Assembly (NCBI RefSeq): GCF_004123845.1
Contig: NZ_NBDP01000003.1
Span: forward strand, 558,001 to 622,000
DNA from: Allobosea sp. Tri-44
Lineage (GTDB): Bacteria > Pseudomonadota > Alphaproteobacteria > Rhizobiales > Beijerinckiaceae
Direction: 5' to 3'
DNA length: 64,000 nucleotides
Below are positions 17,937 through 27,161 of this stretch, in pieces (the first letter of the stretch is position 1; each line of letters starts with the position of its first letter). The notes below the pieces were generated by a model. That model was not told the origin of the DNA and made no database searches. It saw nothing but the letters and a program-made list of their open reading frames with translations. The translations under genes and the position numbers were made by a program.

Positions 17937-19634
17937 TCAATTTTCCCGCGAGACTGGCAGCTGTTCGCCGGCGCGGGCGAGCCTGAGCGCCGGATAGATG
18001 CCGATCGCGACGATCAGCAGGGCTGCCAGTGCACCATCCTCGAACACGCCGCGAGCGGCATGTCCGTAAACCAGCGTGGCGAGCGTATCGAAGTTGAGCG
18101 GCCGCAGCAGCAGTGTCGCCGGCAGCTCCTTCATGCAGTCGACGAAGACGAGCAGGGCGGCAGCTGCGATGGCGGGGCGCATGAGTGGCCAATGCAGCCG
18201 GTGCAGGAGCTCGTGCCTGTTCGCGCCGAGCGAGCGCGCCGCGTCGTCGATGCGCGGCGAGATGCGGGCATAGCCGCTTTCGACGCCGTTCACCGCGATG
18301 GTCAGGAAGCGCACCAGATAGGCGATGACCAGCGCCGCGCCGGAACCGAGCAGCAGCAGGCCAGGGCTCGCGCCAAAAAGTGCGCGGCTCGCATCGGCGA
18401 CGAGGTTGTCGAAGGCTGCGAGCGGCACCAGCAGTCCGAGGGCCAGCACTGTCCCCGGCAATGCGTAGCCGAGCGAGGCGATGCGGGCGAGGGCCGGCAG
18501 GGCGCGCTCGCGCCCGAGCCGCAGCGCTGCGGCGATGCCGAGCCCGATGGCGACGATCAGCACGGCCGAGAGCGCCGAGATCGAGACGGTGTTGGCGAGC
18601 GCGCGCCAGAGCGCCGCATCGGCCTGGGCGAAGAGGTCGCGGCGCCACAATTCGCCGAGCAGATAGGTGAGCGGCAGCACCGCGCCGAACAGTGCGGGCA
18701 GGAAGCAGGCGACTGCCGCCGCCCAGGCAGGGGCGCCCGAAAGCCGGATGCGCCCGACCGGCCGCGGCCGCTTCACCGGCAAAGTGAAGCGCCGCGCCCC
18801 GCGCGTGCGCGCCTCGGTGACCATCAGCCCGACCACGACGAGCAGCATCACGCAGGCGATCTGGGTTGCGCCCGCCAGCGAGCCGCGGTTGATCCAGGTT
18901 GTGTAGACCGAGATGGTCAGCGAGCGGACGCCGAGATACTCGCTGGCGCCGATGTCGTTCAGCGTCTCGAGCAAGGCCAGCGTCAGCCCGGCGGCGAGGG
19001 CGGGGCGGGCCATCGGCAGGCCGATGCGCCAGAACAGCGGCCAGCGCCTGGTTCCGAGCGTGCGGGCGGATTCGATCAGCGCGGCGCTCTGCATCGCAAA
19101 GAGCGCGCGCACGCTGAGATAGACGTAAGGGTAGAGCACGAGCCCGAGGATCAGGATCGCGCCCGGCAGGTTGCGCGGATCGGGGAACCAGTAGTCGCGT
19201 AGCGAGCGCCAGCCGGTGAGTGCCCTGAGCGCGCTCTGGAACGGCCCCTGGAAGCCGAGGATTTCGACGTAGACGTAAGCCGTGATGTAGGTCGGCAGCG
19301 CCAGCGGCAGCACGAGCAGCCATTCCAGGCTGCGGCGGCCGGGGAATTCGTACTGCGTCACCAGCCAGGCAGCGCCGGTTCCGACGGCGCCGCAGAACAG
19401 GGCGATGCCGGCGAGCAGCAGGGCCGTGTTCCAGAGCGCGATCGGCAAGACGTTGGCGGTCAGATGCGGCCAGACCGTCAGCGCCTCGCGCGACAAAGCG
19501 GTGAAGGCCAGCGCCAGCACCGGCAGCGCGACCAGGCCCGCGGCTGCCACCGCGACGTAGAGCAGACGCGTCGACGGCCGCCAGCGGGTTGCCGGCGGCC
19601 GTTCTGCAGGTGTCGCGGATGCGTTCAGGCTCAA
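17937..19634 (-). CDS. Ferric iron ABC transporter permease (fused double permease)
   Basis: A 565-residue protein with about 12 membrane helices in two homologous halves. Each half carries a permease EAA-type loop (ESARTLGTRRWPLFWRIGLP in the first, DAARSLGANRHELLHRLHWP in the second) for docking an ATPase. This is the FbpB/SfuB layout. Its start overlaps the stop of the upstream binding protein by 4 bases, so the two form an operon. No FbpC-type ATPase gene follows; the next gene downstream is the unrelated AsmA-like one. Confidence 0.9.
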   Translation of the reverse strand: MSLNASATPAERPPATRWRPSTRLLYVAVAAAGLVALPVLALAFTALSREALTVWPHLTANVLPIALWNTALLLAGIALFCGAVGTGAAWLVTQYEFPGRRSLEWLLVLPLALPTYITAYVYVEILGFQGPFQSALRALTGWRSLRDYWFPDPRNLPGAILILGLVLYPYVYLSVRALFAMQSAALIESARTLGTRRWPLFWRIGLPMARPALAAGLTLALLETLNDIGASEYLGVRSLTISVYTTWINRGSLAGATQIACVMLLVVVGLMVTEARTRGARRFTLPVKRPRPVGRIRLSGAPAWAAAVACFLPALFGAVLPLTYLLGELWRRDLFAQADAALWRALANTVSISALSAVLIVAIGLGIAAALRLGRERALPALARIASLGYALPGTVLALGLLVPLAAFDNLVADASRALFGASPGLLLLGSGAALVIAYLVRFLTIAVNGVESGYARISPRIDDAARSLGANRHELLHRLHWPLMRPAIAAAALLVFVDCMKELPATLLLRPLNFDTLATLVYGHAARGVFEDGALAALLIVAIGIYPALRLARAGEQLPVSREN

Positions 19635-20644
19635 TTGTCGAAGCCGACCTTGTCGACGAGCTCGGAAGCGGCCTTGCGGTTCTTGGCGACGTCGCCGAGC
19701 GGGGTCGTGTCGGGCGTCAGCGCGCCGAGTAGCTTGACCGCCTCGGCTTCCTTGACGTCGGCATTGACCGGGTACTCGAAATTGCCGTCGGCGTAGAGGT
19801 GCTGCGCCTTCTCACCGAGCATGTACTCGATCAGCTTGACGGCGTTGTCCTTGTTCGGCGCGTTCTTGGCGATCGCCGCGGCCGAGATGTTCACATGGGT
19901 GCCGCCGCCGGTGAAGGTGGTCTTCAGCGGCTTGATCGCGTCGTACCAGCCCTTCTGCTCGTTGGTCGCCTTGCTCATCAGCCCGATATAGTAGGTGTTG
20001 ATGATGGCGATGTCGCATTGGCCCGAGAGGATGTCGCGGGCGACGTCGCGGTCGCCGCCGCCGGGCTTGCGGGCAGTGTTGGCCTTGATCGCCTTCAGGA
20101 AGGTCTCGGTCTTCTCAGCGCCGTTGCGGGCGAGATAGGCGGCGAAGAAGGCATTGTTGTAGGGGTGCTGGCCGGCGCGGATGCAGAACTTGCCCTTCCA
20201 CTTCGGGTCGGCGAGCTCGTCATAGCTGATCGCGTCCTGCTTCACCCGGTCCTTGGAGACGACAACGATCCGGGCGCGCTGGGTCAGCGAAACCCAGTTG
20301 TTGCCGGCGCCACGCAAAGCGGCGGGAACCGTCTTGTCGACGAGCGCCGACTGCACGGGCTGCGTAATCCCCGCGTCGGCGACAGCCTGGATCTCGCCGA
20401 CGTCGACCACCAGCATCACGTCCGCCGGGCTGTTGGCGCCCTCGGCCTGGACGCGCTGCTGCAGGCCGTCCTTCAGGAAGACCGCATTGACCTTGATGCC
20501 GGTGTCCTTGGTGAAGGCTTCGATGACCGGATTGAGCAAAGCCGGCTCGCGCGTCGTGTAGAGGTTGACGCTCTGCGCAAGGGCAGGGGCGGCCAGCAGA
20601 CAGGAGGCCAGGGCTGTCGCGGCAAGCGCGGTCTTGATGGTCAT
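19631..20644 (-). CDS. Ferric iron ABC transporter substrate-binding protein (FbpA/FutA type)
   Basis: The 337-residue periplasmic protein has a Sec signal ending APALAQ and starts SVNLYTTREPALL. The hinge and Tyr-Tyr iron site is visible in DIAIINTYYIGLM, with further family segments at WKGKFCIR and TGGGTHVNISAAAIA. I chose the ATG at 20644 because an AGGAG site sits just before it; a longer in-frame reading has no signal peptide. It is first in a two-gene operon with the permease and lies behind two tandem Irr-like boxes, which supports an iron role. Confidence 0.92.
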   Translation of the reverse strand: MTIKTALAATALASCLLAAPALAQSVNLYTTREPALLNPVIEAFTKDTGIKVNAVFLKDGLQQRVQAEGANSPADVMLVVDVGEIQAVADAGITQPVQSALVDKTVPAALRGAGNNWVSLTQRARIVVVSKDRVKQDAISYDELADPKWKGKFCIRAGQHPYNNAFFAAYLARNGAEKTETFLKAIKANTARKPGGGDRDVARDILSGQCDIAIINTYYIGLMSKATNEQKGWYDAIKPLKTTFTGGGTHVNISAAAIAKNAPNKDNAVKLIEYMLGEKAQHLYADGNFEYPVNADVKEAEAVKLLGALTPDTTPLGDVAKNRKAASELVDKVGFDN

Positions 20645-20747
20645 GTTTCGCTCCTTCGTGCGGGGGCTATGAAATCGGCCATGTCGGACGGAGCGGTAGA
20701 GCGGCATGTAAGGACGGTCAAGAAATTTTCCCTTTTGTTTCAATGAG

Positions 20748-20792
20748 TTATAGGAATTCTAAACTATATCTTGATTATACAAATTCTAAACT
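20748..20792 (-). promoter_or_regulatory. Two tandem Irr (ICE)-like boxes
   Basis: TTATAGGAATTCTAAACT (20748-20765) and TTATACAAATTCTAAACT (20775-20792) match at 16 of 18 bases, spaced 27 bases apart. Read toward the iron genes, each contains TTTAGAA, the half-site of the ICE motif bound by the heme-responsive regulator Irr in Hyphomicrobiales. They lie 104-148 bases upstream of the binding protein start in an AT-rich island. Irr binding is inferred from motif likeness. Confidence 0.6.
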
Positions 20793-21314
20793 AATGAATA
20801 CCGAGCGCGTCGCGCGACTGCTGGGAGCCACCAGCCGGGCGCTTCAAAAGTCGTAAGACTCCAAAGAGTTGGAAGAGACCGTGCGCTGCCCGCGGTGAGC
20901 TGAGACGAGCGCTCAGCCTGGGCGAGACAAACCTGTCCATTCCGAATGCTCCGTCGGGTATCTCTATGGTGCCGGGATCGTGAACCAAAGGCGCCCTGCC
21001 CAATGCGCGCCGGGGTTGCGGCAAGCGGTGGCACATCTCGCGCTGCGATCCCTAAAATTCGTGACATTTCTACAACATCGGCAGCTATTGCAGTGCTGGC
21101 CCGGCGAGCCGCCACGATTGCCGCGAAGCCGCCACAAAGCGGCCCCAGCTGCAAACTTCAGTAACTATCTGAGATACGGAAGAATTAAGCCCCGTCGGGC
21201 AGGGTGCGGAGCAGAAAAATGCTTCGCATACCGCCTCGGGGCAGATGATTGCACCGGCGGGCAACGGCGTGCACATCTGGCGCCCGCCAGGTGGGGTGGC
21301 GGGACAGAGTTTGA
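20793..21314. other. 522-base intergenic stretch without a convincing gene
   Basis: It lies between the divergent iron operon and ilvD. A leftward open frame (20786-21154) has no family likeness, no good start and an odd Arg/Ala/Ser-rich composition, so I do not call it. The ilvD promoter and leader must lie in the right-hand part; no attenuator or T-box-like structure is obvious. Confidence 0.5.
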
Positions 21315-23045
21315 ATGGACGCGCGCGTTTTCGATAAGTCGAAGTTGCCCAGCCGGCATGTCAGCGTCGGGCCGGCTCGCGCGCCGCATCGGTCCTACTA
21401 TTATGCGATGGGCATGACCGCGAAGCAGATCGCGCAGCCCTTTGTCGGCGTCGCTTCCTGCTGGAACGAAGCCGCCCCCTGCAACATCTCGTTGATGCGC
21501 CAGGCCCAGGCCGTGAAAAAGGGCGTCGCCTCGGCCGCCGGCACGCCGCGCGAGTTCTGCACGATCACTGTCACCGACGGCATCGCCATGGGCCACCAGG
21601 GCATGAAGTCGTCGCTGGCTTCGCGCGAGGTCATCGCCGACTCGGTCGAGCTCACCATGCGCGGCCATTGCTATGATGCGCTGGTCGGCCTCGCCGGCTG
21701 CGATAAGTCGCTGCCCGGCATGATGATGGCGATGGTGCGCCTCAACGTGCCGTCGATCTTCATCTATGGCGGCTCGATCCTGCCCGGCACCTTCAAGGGC
21801 AAGCCGGTCACGGTCCAGGACGTGTTCGAGGCGGTCGGCAAGCATTCGGTCGGCGCGATGTCGGACGAGGACCTGAAGGAGCTCGAGGAGGCGGCCTGCC
21901 CGTCCGCGGGCTCCTGCGGCGCCCAGTTCACCGCCAACACCATGGCGACGGTCGCCGAGGCGATCGGCCTGGCCTTGCCCTATAGCTGCGGCGCGCCGGC
22001 GCCCTACGATGTCCGCGACGCCTTCTGCTACACCGCCGGCGAGATGGTGATGGAGCTGATCGCCCGGAACATCCGGCCGCGCGACATCGTCACCCGCAAG
22101 GCGCTGGAGAATGCCGCCATGGTCGTCGCCGCTTCCGGCGGCTCGACCAATGGCGCGCTGCACCTGCCGGCGATCGCGCATGAATGCGGCATCGACTTCG
22201 ACCTCTTCGCCGTCGCCGAGATCTTCAAGAAGACGCCCTATATCGCCGATCTGAAGCCAGGCGGGAAATACGTCGCCAAGGACATGTTCGAGGTCGGCGG
22301 CATTCCGCTGCTGATGAAGACCCTGCTCGACCACGGCTTCCTGCACGGCGACTGCATGACGGTCACCGGCCGCACCATCGCCGAGAACCTCGCCTCGGTG
22401 AAATGGAACGACGAGCAGGACGTGATCCGTCCGGCGAACAAGCCGCTCTCCGACAATGGCGGCGTCGTCGGCCTCGTCGGCAATCTGGCGCCCGAGGGCG
22501 CGATTGTGAAGATCGCCGGGATGACGCCCGAGCAACTGGTCTTCACCGGGCCGGCGCGCTGCTTCGATTGCGAGGAAGACGCCTTCGCCTGCGTCAGCAA
22601 ACGCGAATACGAGGTCGGCGACGTCCTGGTCATCCGCTATGAGGGACCGAAGGGCGGCCCCGGCATGCGCGAGATGCTGTCGACCACGGCGGCGCTCTAT
22701 GGCCAGGGCATGGGCGACAAGGTGGCGCTCATCACCGATGGCCGCTTCTCGGGCGCGACGCGCGGCTTCTGCGTCGGCCATGTCGGTCCCGAGGCCGCCG
22801 TTGGAGGGCCGATCGGCCTGATCCGCGACGGCGACATCATCGAGCTCGACGCGATCACAGGAAAGCTCGCAGTCCGCCTTTCTGATGCCGAACTTCAGGA
22901 GCGTCTTAAGGCCTGGACGCCGCGCAAGACGGATTACACGTCGGGCGCACTCTGGAAATACGCGCAGACGGTCGGTTCCGCCAAGGGCGGCGCCGTCACC
23001 CATCCGGGAGGCGCAGCCGAGATACAGTGCTATGCGGATATCTGA
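21315..23045 (+). CDS. ilvD: Dihydroxy-acid dehydratase
   Basis: The 576-residue enzyme of valine, leucine and isoleucine synthesis dehydrates 2,3-dihydroxy-3-methyl acids to 2-keto acids in the cytoplasm. Iron-sulfur cysteines appear at the expected sites: Cys49 (GVASCWNEA), Cys129 ([10 protein letters not shown]) and Cys201 ([16 protein letters not shown]). The C-terminal [19 protein letters not shown] signature is present. IlvD and phosphogluconate dehydratase (Edd) are homologous, but the length and SYYYAMGM start fit IlvD. Its end overlaps the next gene by 14 bases. Confidence 0.93.
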   Translation: MDARVFDKSKLPSRHVSVGPARAPHRSYYYAMGMTAKQIAQPFVGVASCWNEAAPCNISLMRQAQAVKKGVASAAGTPREFCTITVTDGIAMGHQGMKSSLASREVIADSVELTMRGHCYDALVGLAGCDKSLPGMMMAMVRLNVPSIFIYGGSILPGTFKGKPVTVQDVFEAVGKHSVGAMSDEDLKELEEAACPSAGSCGAQFTANTMATVAEAIGLALPYSCGAPAPYDVRDAFCYTAGEMVMELIARNIRPRDIVTRKALENAAMVVAASGGSTNGALHLPAIAHECGIDFDLFAVAEIFKKTPYIADLKPGGKYVAKDMFEVGGIPLLMKTLLDHGFLHGDCMTVTGRTIAENLASVKWNDEQDVIRPANKPLSDNGGVVGLVGNLAPEGAIVKIAGMTPEQLVFTGPARCFDCEEDAFACVSKREYEVGDVLVIRYEGPKGGPGMREMLSTTAALYGQGMGDKVALITDGRFSGATRGFCVGHVGPEAAVGGPIGLIRDGDIIELDAITGKLAVRLSDAELQERLKAWTPRKTDYTSGALWKYAQTVGSAKGGAVTHPGGAAEIQCYADI

Positions 23046-23985
23046 CGCCATCATTGCAGGAGCGTTGCTCGCTCTGGGCTGCCAGCAGGCAGTCTGGGCG
23101 CAGGACGCATCCGCTGGGCGCATGCCGGTGCCGCCGCGCCCGATTCCGGGTATCGCCCTGCCGGAGCCGGAGTCGCAGGATCTCGCTGCGCCGATACCGC
23201 TCGCTCCCGGTCGTGGCGCGATCGCACCCGCTCCGAGCGGTCCTGCTGCACATACTGCACTGCCGATCGCCCCGTTCAGCAGCGCCCGCGACGCGCTGAA
23301 GGCCTGGATGCGCGATTCGACGGCCGGCGATCAGGCCGGCGCGGTCAAGGCGCTCGAATATGCTGCCGCCCAGGGCCATCTGGCGGCGCAGTTCAAGCTC
23401 GGCCGGGTCTATGCCAGCGGCGATGGCGTACCCACCAATGATCTCAAGGCTTTCGAGTATTTCTCGAAGATCGCGGACGAGAATGCCGACGAGGTGCCCG
23501 GCACCTCTGACGGGCGCATCGTCGCGGCCGCCTTCGTCGCGCTCGGCGGCTATTTCCTCGACGGGATCAAGGGCACCTATGTGAAGCCCAATCCCGATCG
23601 CGCCTTCGACATGTTCCACTACGCCGCCTCCTATTTCGGCGACCCCGACGGCCAGTACAATCTCGCCCGGCTCTATCTCAACGGCACCGGCGTCTCGCGC
23701 GATCCGCGCCAGGCGGCGCGCTGGATGAAGCTCGCGGCCGAGAAGGGCCATGCTCCGGCGCGTGCCGTCTTCGGCGACATGTTGCTGCGCGGGGGAGACG
23801 GGGTGCCGCGGCACCCGATCATCGGGCTGATGTGGCTGGCGCTCGCTCGCGAGGGCGCCGACGCCACGCGTGAGACCTGGATCGTCGAGCGCTACGATGC
23901 CGCCTTCGCCAGCGCGAGCGCAAACGACAGGACGGCTGCACTGGCACTGGTCGAGCGCCAGCAAGGCCGCGCCGAGCGGCGCTAG
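23032..23985 (+). CDS. Exported Sel1-repeat protein, ExoR-like
   Basis: The 317-residue protein has a signal peptide (cleavage near VWAQ, residue 24), a Pro-rich linker, then Sel1/TPR-like repeats ([63 protein letters not shown] and others). In rhizobia ExoR has this build and inhibits the ExoS/ChvI two-component system from the periplasm. That role here is inference; generic Sel1 scaffolds are the alternative. The ATG at 23032 lies inside the end of ilvD, giving a 14-base overlap. Confidence 0.78.
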   Translation: MRISDAIIAGALLALGCQQAVWAQDASAGRMPVPPRPIPGIALPEPESQDLAAPIPLAPGRGAIAPAPSGPAAHTALPIAPFSSARDALKAWMRDSTAGDQAGAVKALEYAAAQGHLAAQFKLGRVYASGDGVPTNDLKAFEYFSKIADENADEVPGTSDGRIVAAAFVALGGYFLDGIKGTYVKPNPDRAFDMFHYAASYFGDPDGQYNLARLYLNGTGVSRDPRQAARWMKLAAEKGHAPARAVFGDMLLRGGDGVPRHPIIGLMWLALAREGADATRETWIVERYDAAFASASANDRTAALALVERQQGRAERR

Positions 23986-24037
23986 ATCATCGCGCGCCCG
24001 AATGGGCGCGATCACGATGATCTATCACATCGTTTTA

Positions 24038-24083
24038 GCATCGGATTCTTCCGAAAAGTGGATTCCACTTTTCGGTCCGATGC
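24038..24083. repeat. Interrupted intergenic palindrome
   Basis: The inner arms CCGAAAAGTGG and CCACTTTTCGG (24051-24075) flank a 3-base loop; the outer arms GCATCGGA (24038-24045) and TCCGATGC (24076-24083) also pair exactly. It lies between the Sel1 gene and a small secreted-protein gene. Palindromes with this AAAAGTGG core are, as far as I recall, dispersed in genomes of this order; no second copy was noticed here. Confidence 0.7.
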
Positions 24084-24148
24084 GTGCGCGACTGCATCCA
24101 AGTTCTGCAGGGCGACGTAGCCGAGGTATCGGACCTCGGAGCTTTGCC

Positions 24149-24514
24149 ATGCGCGACGCCGCATTCTTCAGCTTCATCGCAGCCTGCGCTGCGCTCGCCA
24201 TCCATGGCGCGGCCGCGCAGGAGCGCTTTGACGACTGGCCCCCGCTGACGAATCCGTTCCCGAGCACAGGTGGCGGCGGCATCATGATCCACGACTACGA
24301 CCCGGTGGTCGCCGACGGCAAATGCACGACGAAGTTCCGCGCCGTCGAGCCGAACGGCACGACCTATCACAACCTGATCGCATTCGAGGCGACGCAGACT
24401 CAGGGCGGCGTGCTCTGCAGCAATGGCCAGTGGCGCTCGGCCGATGGCAGTGCCAGCGGCACGACGCCATTCCGCGTGTTCATCAAGGACGGAATCAAGC
24501 GCGGCTCGCCGTAA
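24149..24514 (+). CDS. Small secreted protein, unknown
   Basis: A 121-residue protein with a signal peptide (AFFSFIAACAALAIHGAAAQ) and a mature part with two cysteines (GKCTTKFRAVEP and GVLCSNGQW) that could form a disulfide. No known domain recognised. It starts 66 bases after a palindrome that may carry its promoter or end the upstream transcript. The export signal and regular codon use support it as a real gene. Confidence 0.65.
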   Translation: MRDAAFFSFIAACAALAIHGAAAQERFDDWPPLTNPFPSTGGGGIMIHDYDPVVADGKCTTKFRAVEPNGTTYHNLIAFEATQTQGGVLCSNGQWRSADGSASGTTPFRVFIKDGIKRGSP

Positions 24515-24542
24515 TAGCGCGGCGCCCGAAGCCAGCCTTTGC

Positions 24543-24833
24543 CTAGCCCTTGAATACATCCATCAGCGTGACGATGCAGTCCTGCCTCTGGTGCTGGTTG
24601 ATCAGCGGTACCAGCCGCCTGAAGTGCTCGCTCCTGCAATGGGCATCCAGTGCCGCCTGGTCCGGCCATTGCTCGACGAAGACGAAGTGGCCGGGATCCT
24701 TCTGGTCGATGAAGAGATCATAGGCGAGGCAGAGCGGCTCAGCCCGCGTCTTCTCGACCAGTTCCCGGTAGAGTGGCTTCACCAGCTCGACGCTCTCGAG
24801 CTCGATGAAGTCCTGGGCGATGACCTTCAGCAT
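24543..24833 (-). CDS. Antibiotic biosynthesis monooxygenase (ABM) family protein, putative quinol monooxygenase
   Basis: The 96-residue single-domain ABM fold protein resembles YgiN: LVKPLYRELVEKTRAEPLCLAYDLF, FVFVEQWPDQAALDAHCRSEHFRRL. The family contains cofactor-free oxygenases and heme-degrading enzymes; the substrate here is unknown. It lies 2 bases after the stop of xth on the same strand, so the two are cotranscribed. Confidence 0.82.
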   Translation of the reverse strand: MLKVIAQDFIELESVELVKPLYRELVEKTRAEPLCLAYDLFIDQKDPGHFVFVEQWPDQAALDAHCRSEHFRRLVPLINQHQRQDCIVTLMDVFKG

Positions 24834-24835
24834 GC

Positions 24836-25615
24836 TCAGTTCAGCTCGATCAGCACCGGTACATGGTCCGACGCCTTGTCCCAGCCGCGGACATGCTTGG
24901 CGATCGAGACGGCGCCGAGCTTGTCGGCGGCCTGCGGCGAGAGCAGGAGATGGTCGATGCGGATGCCGTTGTTCCGCTGCCAGGCGCCGGCCTGATAGTC
25001 CCAGAAGGTGTAAAGCCCGGGCGCGTCGGTGGTGGCGCGCAGCGCCTCGGTGAAACCGAGGCTCTGCAGCTTGCGGAAGGCGGTGCGGGTCGGCGGCAGG
25101 AACAGCGCATCGCCGGCCCAGGCTGCAGGATCGCGGGCGTCGCGCGGCTCGGGAATGACGTTGTAGTCGCCAGCGAGCACCAGCGGCTCCTCATGCGCCA
25201 GCAGGCCCTTGGCGTGCACCGCGAGCCGCTCCATCCAGGCGAGCTTGTAAGGGTATTTCTCGGTGTTCGGCGGATTGCCGTTCGGCAGATAGATCGAGGC
25301 CAGCCGCACCACGCCGCCGCCATGCGGCAGCACGCCTTCGAGATAGCGCGCCTGCTCGTCGCCGTCGTCACCGGGGAGGCCGCGGCGGACATCCTCGAGC
25401 TTGCTGCGCGAGATGATGGCGACGCCGTTGAAGCCCTTCTGGCCGTGGATTGCGACCTGCCAGCCGGCTTCCTCGATTTCCGCACGCGGGAAATCGGCAT
25501 CGACGCATTTTAGCTCCTGCAGGCAGAGCGCGTCGGGCTCGGCTTCCTTGAGAAAAGCGAGGACATGGGTCAGCCGCTGGCGGATCGAATTGACGTTCCA
25601 GGTGGCGATGCGCAC
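24836..25615 (-). CDS. xth: Exodeoxyribonuclease III (AP endonuclease)
   Basis: The 259-residue member of the exonuclease/endonuclease/phosphatase family cuts DNA at abasic sites in base excision repair. Motifs: MRIATWNVNSIR start, CLQELKC (metal Glu), LAGDYNVIP (Asp-Asn pair) and final SDHVPVLIEL (catalytic Asp-His). Full length for XthA. It is followed directly by the ABM gene. Confidence 0.94.
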   Translation of the reverse strand: MRIATWNVNSIRQRLTHVLAFLKEAEPDALCLQELKCVDADFPRAEIEEAGWQVAIHGQKGFNGVAIISRSKLEDVRRGLPGDDGDEQARYLEGVLPHGGGVVRLASIYLPNGNPPNTEKYPYKLAWMERLAVHAKGLLAHEEPLVLAGDYNVIPEPRDARDPAAWAGDALFLPPTRTAFRKLQSLGFTEALRATTDAPGLYTFWDYQAGAWQRNNGIRIDHLLLSPQAADKLGAVSIAKHVRGWDKASDHVPVLIELN

Positions 25616-25687
25616 GGGCCGGCTCCGATTCAGACGAGCGGAGACTAAGAGACGGCGGGGCCGTCAATGCAAGTCAGCAGCGGCCAC

Positions 25688-25718
25688 AAAAAAACCTCCC
25701 GGCCAGGGCCGGGAGGTT
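25688..25718 (-). terminator. Intrinsic terminator of the BA14K gene
   Basis: AACCTCCCGGCC (25693-25704) and GGCCGGGAGGTT (25707-25718) pair fully; read leftward the hairpin is followed by a run of T bases (A-run at 25688-25694). It lies 32 bases beyond the stop of the BA14K gene. Confidence 0.85.
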
Positions 25719-25749
25719 CGAAGAATTCAGCCTGCGACAGTGCCCGGGA

Positions 25750-26220
25750 TTACGGGCAGGCGCGGACCACGCCGCCCGAGCCGATATAGGTGCCGGTCTC
25801 GGGGTCGTAGGTGCGGAAGCGGCGCGAGCAATAGGCGATGGCGTCTCCATCCGGTGCGGCATAGACCGGGGCCGGCGCTGCGTAGACGGGCGGCGGCGCG
25901 GCATAGACCGGGCCGGGCGCCAGCAGGGCGCCGGCGGCGAGAGCGCCGAGCGCACCGGCCGCGATGCCGGCGCCGACGGCCGCGCCGCGGTTATAGCGAT
26001 AGCCGCCGCGGTAGCCGTAGCCGCCGCGATAGGCATAGCCGCCGCGGTAACCGTAGCCGCCACGATAGCCGTAGCGGCGGTACTGCACCTGCTCGACGAG
26101 ATTGGTCGTGCCGGCGGTGGCAACTGCGGCCGCAGCGGGCGCAAGCGGCGCGGCGGCCGCCGGCGTGGCGAGGGCGAAACCACCCGCAAGCGCGGCGGCG
26201 ATCATCGTCGTCCTGATCAT
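25750..26220 (-). CDS. BA14K family protein with Gly-Tyr-Arg repeats
   Basis: A 156-residue exported protein. It has a signal peptide (ALAGGFALATPAAAA), a repeat block of about five GYRGGY-type units (residues 50-75), a hydrophobic Gly/Ala segment, a PVYAAP repeat, and the C-terminal BA14K motif IAYCSRRFRTYDPETGTY. BA14K proteins are small lectin-like antigens first described in Brucella. The ATG at 26220 has a good AGGAG site; a longer frame has no signal. A strong terminator follows. Confidence 0.85.
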   Translation of the reverse strand: MIRTTMIAAALAGGFALATPAAAAPLAPAAAAVATAGTTNLVEQVQYRRYGYRGGYGYRGGYAYRGGYGYRGGYRYNRGAAVGAGIAAGALGALAAGALLAPGPVYAAPPPVYAAPAPVYAAPDGDAIAYCSRRFRTYDPETGTYIGSGGVVRACP

Positions 26221-26433
26221 CTCGAACTCCTTTTCCCTCCCGGATGGGAGGATTTGCCGGGCGCGCTCACCAATAACGCCCGAAGCTGTGACCTCAGCGT
26301 CGGAAGTAGACGCAAAACACGGCGAAATTTCAACAAATTCCTCGGGCAGGAGGCGCGAACCTAGTTGCATGGCGCCGGTTTCGGTCCCATCTGGCTAACC
26401 CTCGACGCACGTACCAACCCGACTGGGAGCCCT

Positions 26434-27003
26434 ATGGCCGCCGCTGATCCATCCGACCTTCCCGCCAACGCGCCGCTGCGACCGCTGCCGATGGTGATCT
26501 TCGCCTCGCGCTGGCTGCAGGTGCCGCTCTATCTCGGCCTGATCGTGGCGCAGTGCGTCTACGTCTTCCTGTTCCTCAAGGAGCTCTGGCACCTCGTCAC
26601 CCACGCCTTCAATTTCAGCGAGCAGCAGATCATGCTGGTCGTGCTCGGCCTGATCGACGTGGTGATGATCTCGAACCTGCTGATCATGGTGATCGTCGGC
26701 GGCTACGAGACCTTCGTCTCGCGCCTTCGGCTGCAGAACCATCCCGACCAGCCGGAATGGCTCAGCCACGTCAACGCCTCGGTGCTCAAGATCAAGCTCG
26801 CCATGGCGATCATCGGCATCTCGTCGATTCACCTGCTGCGGACCTTCATCGAGGCCGGCAATATCGGCGGGCCGACGGCGACGAACTACACAACCACGGG
26901 CGTGCTGCTGCAGACGCTGATCCACACCATCTTCATCGTCTCGGCGCTCGGCATCGCCTGGGTCGACAAGATGACCCTCAGCGGCACCAGCAAGGGGCAT
27001 TGA
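26434..27003 (+). CDS. YqhA/UPF0114 family membrane protein
   Basis: A 189-residue protein with four likely membrane helices: residues about 20-45, 65-90, 125-145 and 160-180. The pattern ([63 protein letters not shown]) is that of the UPF0114 family, whose function is unknown. The ATG at 26434 with GGGAG before it removes an unrelated 23-residue extension. Confidence 0.87.
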   Translation: MAAADPSDLPANAPLRPLPMVIFASRWLQVPLYLGLIVAQCVYVFLFLKELWHLVTHAFNFSEQQIMLVVLGLIDVVMISNLLIMVIVGGYETFVSRLRLQNHPDQPEWLSHVNASVLKIKLAMAIIGISSIHLLRTFIEAGNIGGPTATNYTTTGVLLQTLIHTIFIVSALGIAWVDKMTLSGTSKGH

Positions 27004-27009
27004 GTCTTG

Positions 27010-27154
27010 CCGTCATTCCGGGGCGCCGCGTAAGCGGCGAGCCCGGAACCCATGAACACTGAGCCTCAAGAAGACGCTCTGGACTGTACCCCTCTGTCGC
27101 GACCTGCGGATATGGGTTCCGGGCTCGGCCTTTCAGGCCGCCCCGGAAAGACGG
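27010..27154. repeat. Dispersed intergenic repeat, family 2, copy D
   Basis: It begins CCGTCATTCCGGGGCG and ends CCCCGGAAAGACGG, with inner arms around GAACCCATG and CATATCCGCAGG-like segments (the right side reads ATGGGTTCCGGGCTCGG). It lies between converging genes. A shorter relative is at 32306-32415. Confidence 0.75.
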
Positions 27155-27161
27155 CTGAGTT

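Noticed and set aside
20786-21154. 122-residue leftward frame in the iron operon/ilvD gap
   Set aside because: No family, poor start, and it overlaps the regulatory island.
25979-26080. CRISPR-like or tandem DNA repeat
   Set aside because: The repetition is in-frame coding sequence for GYRGGY units of the BA14K protein; no spacers.
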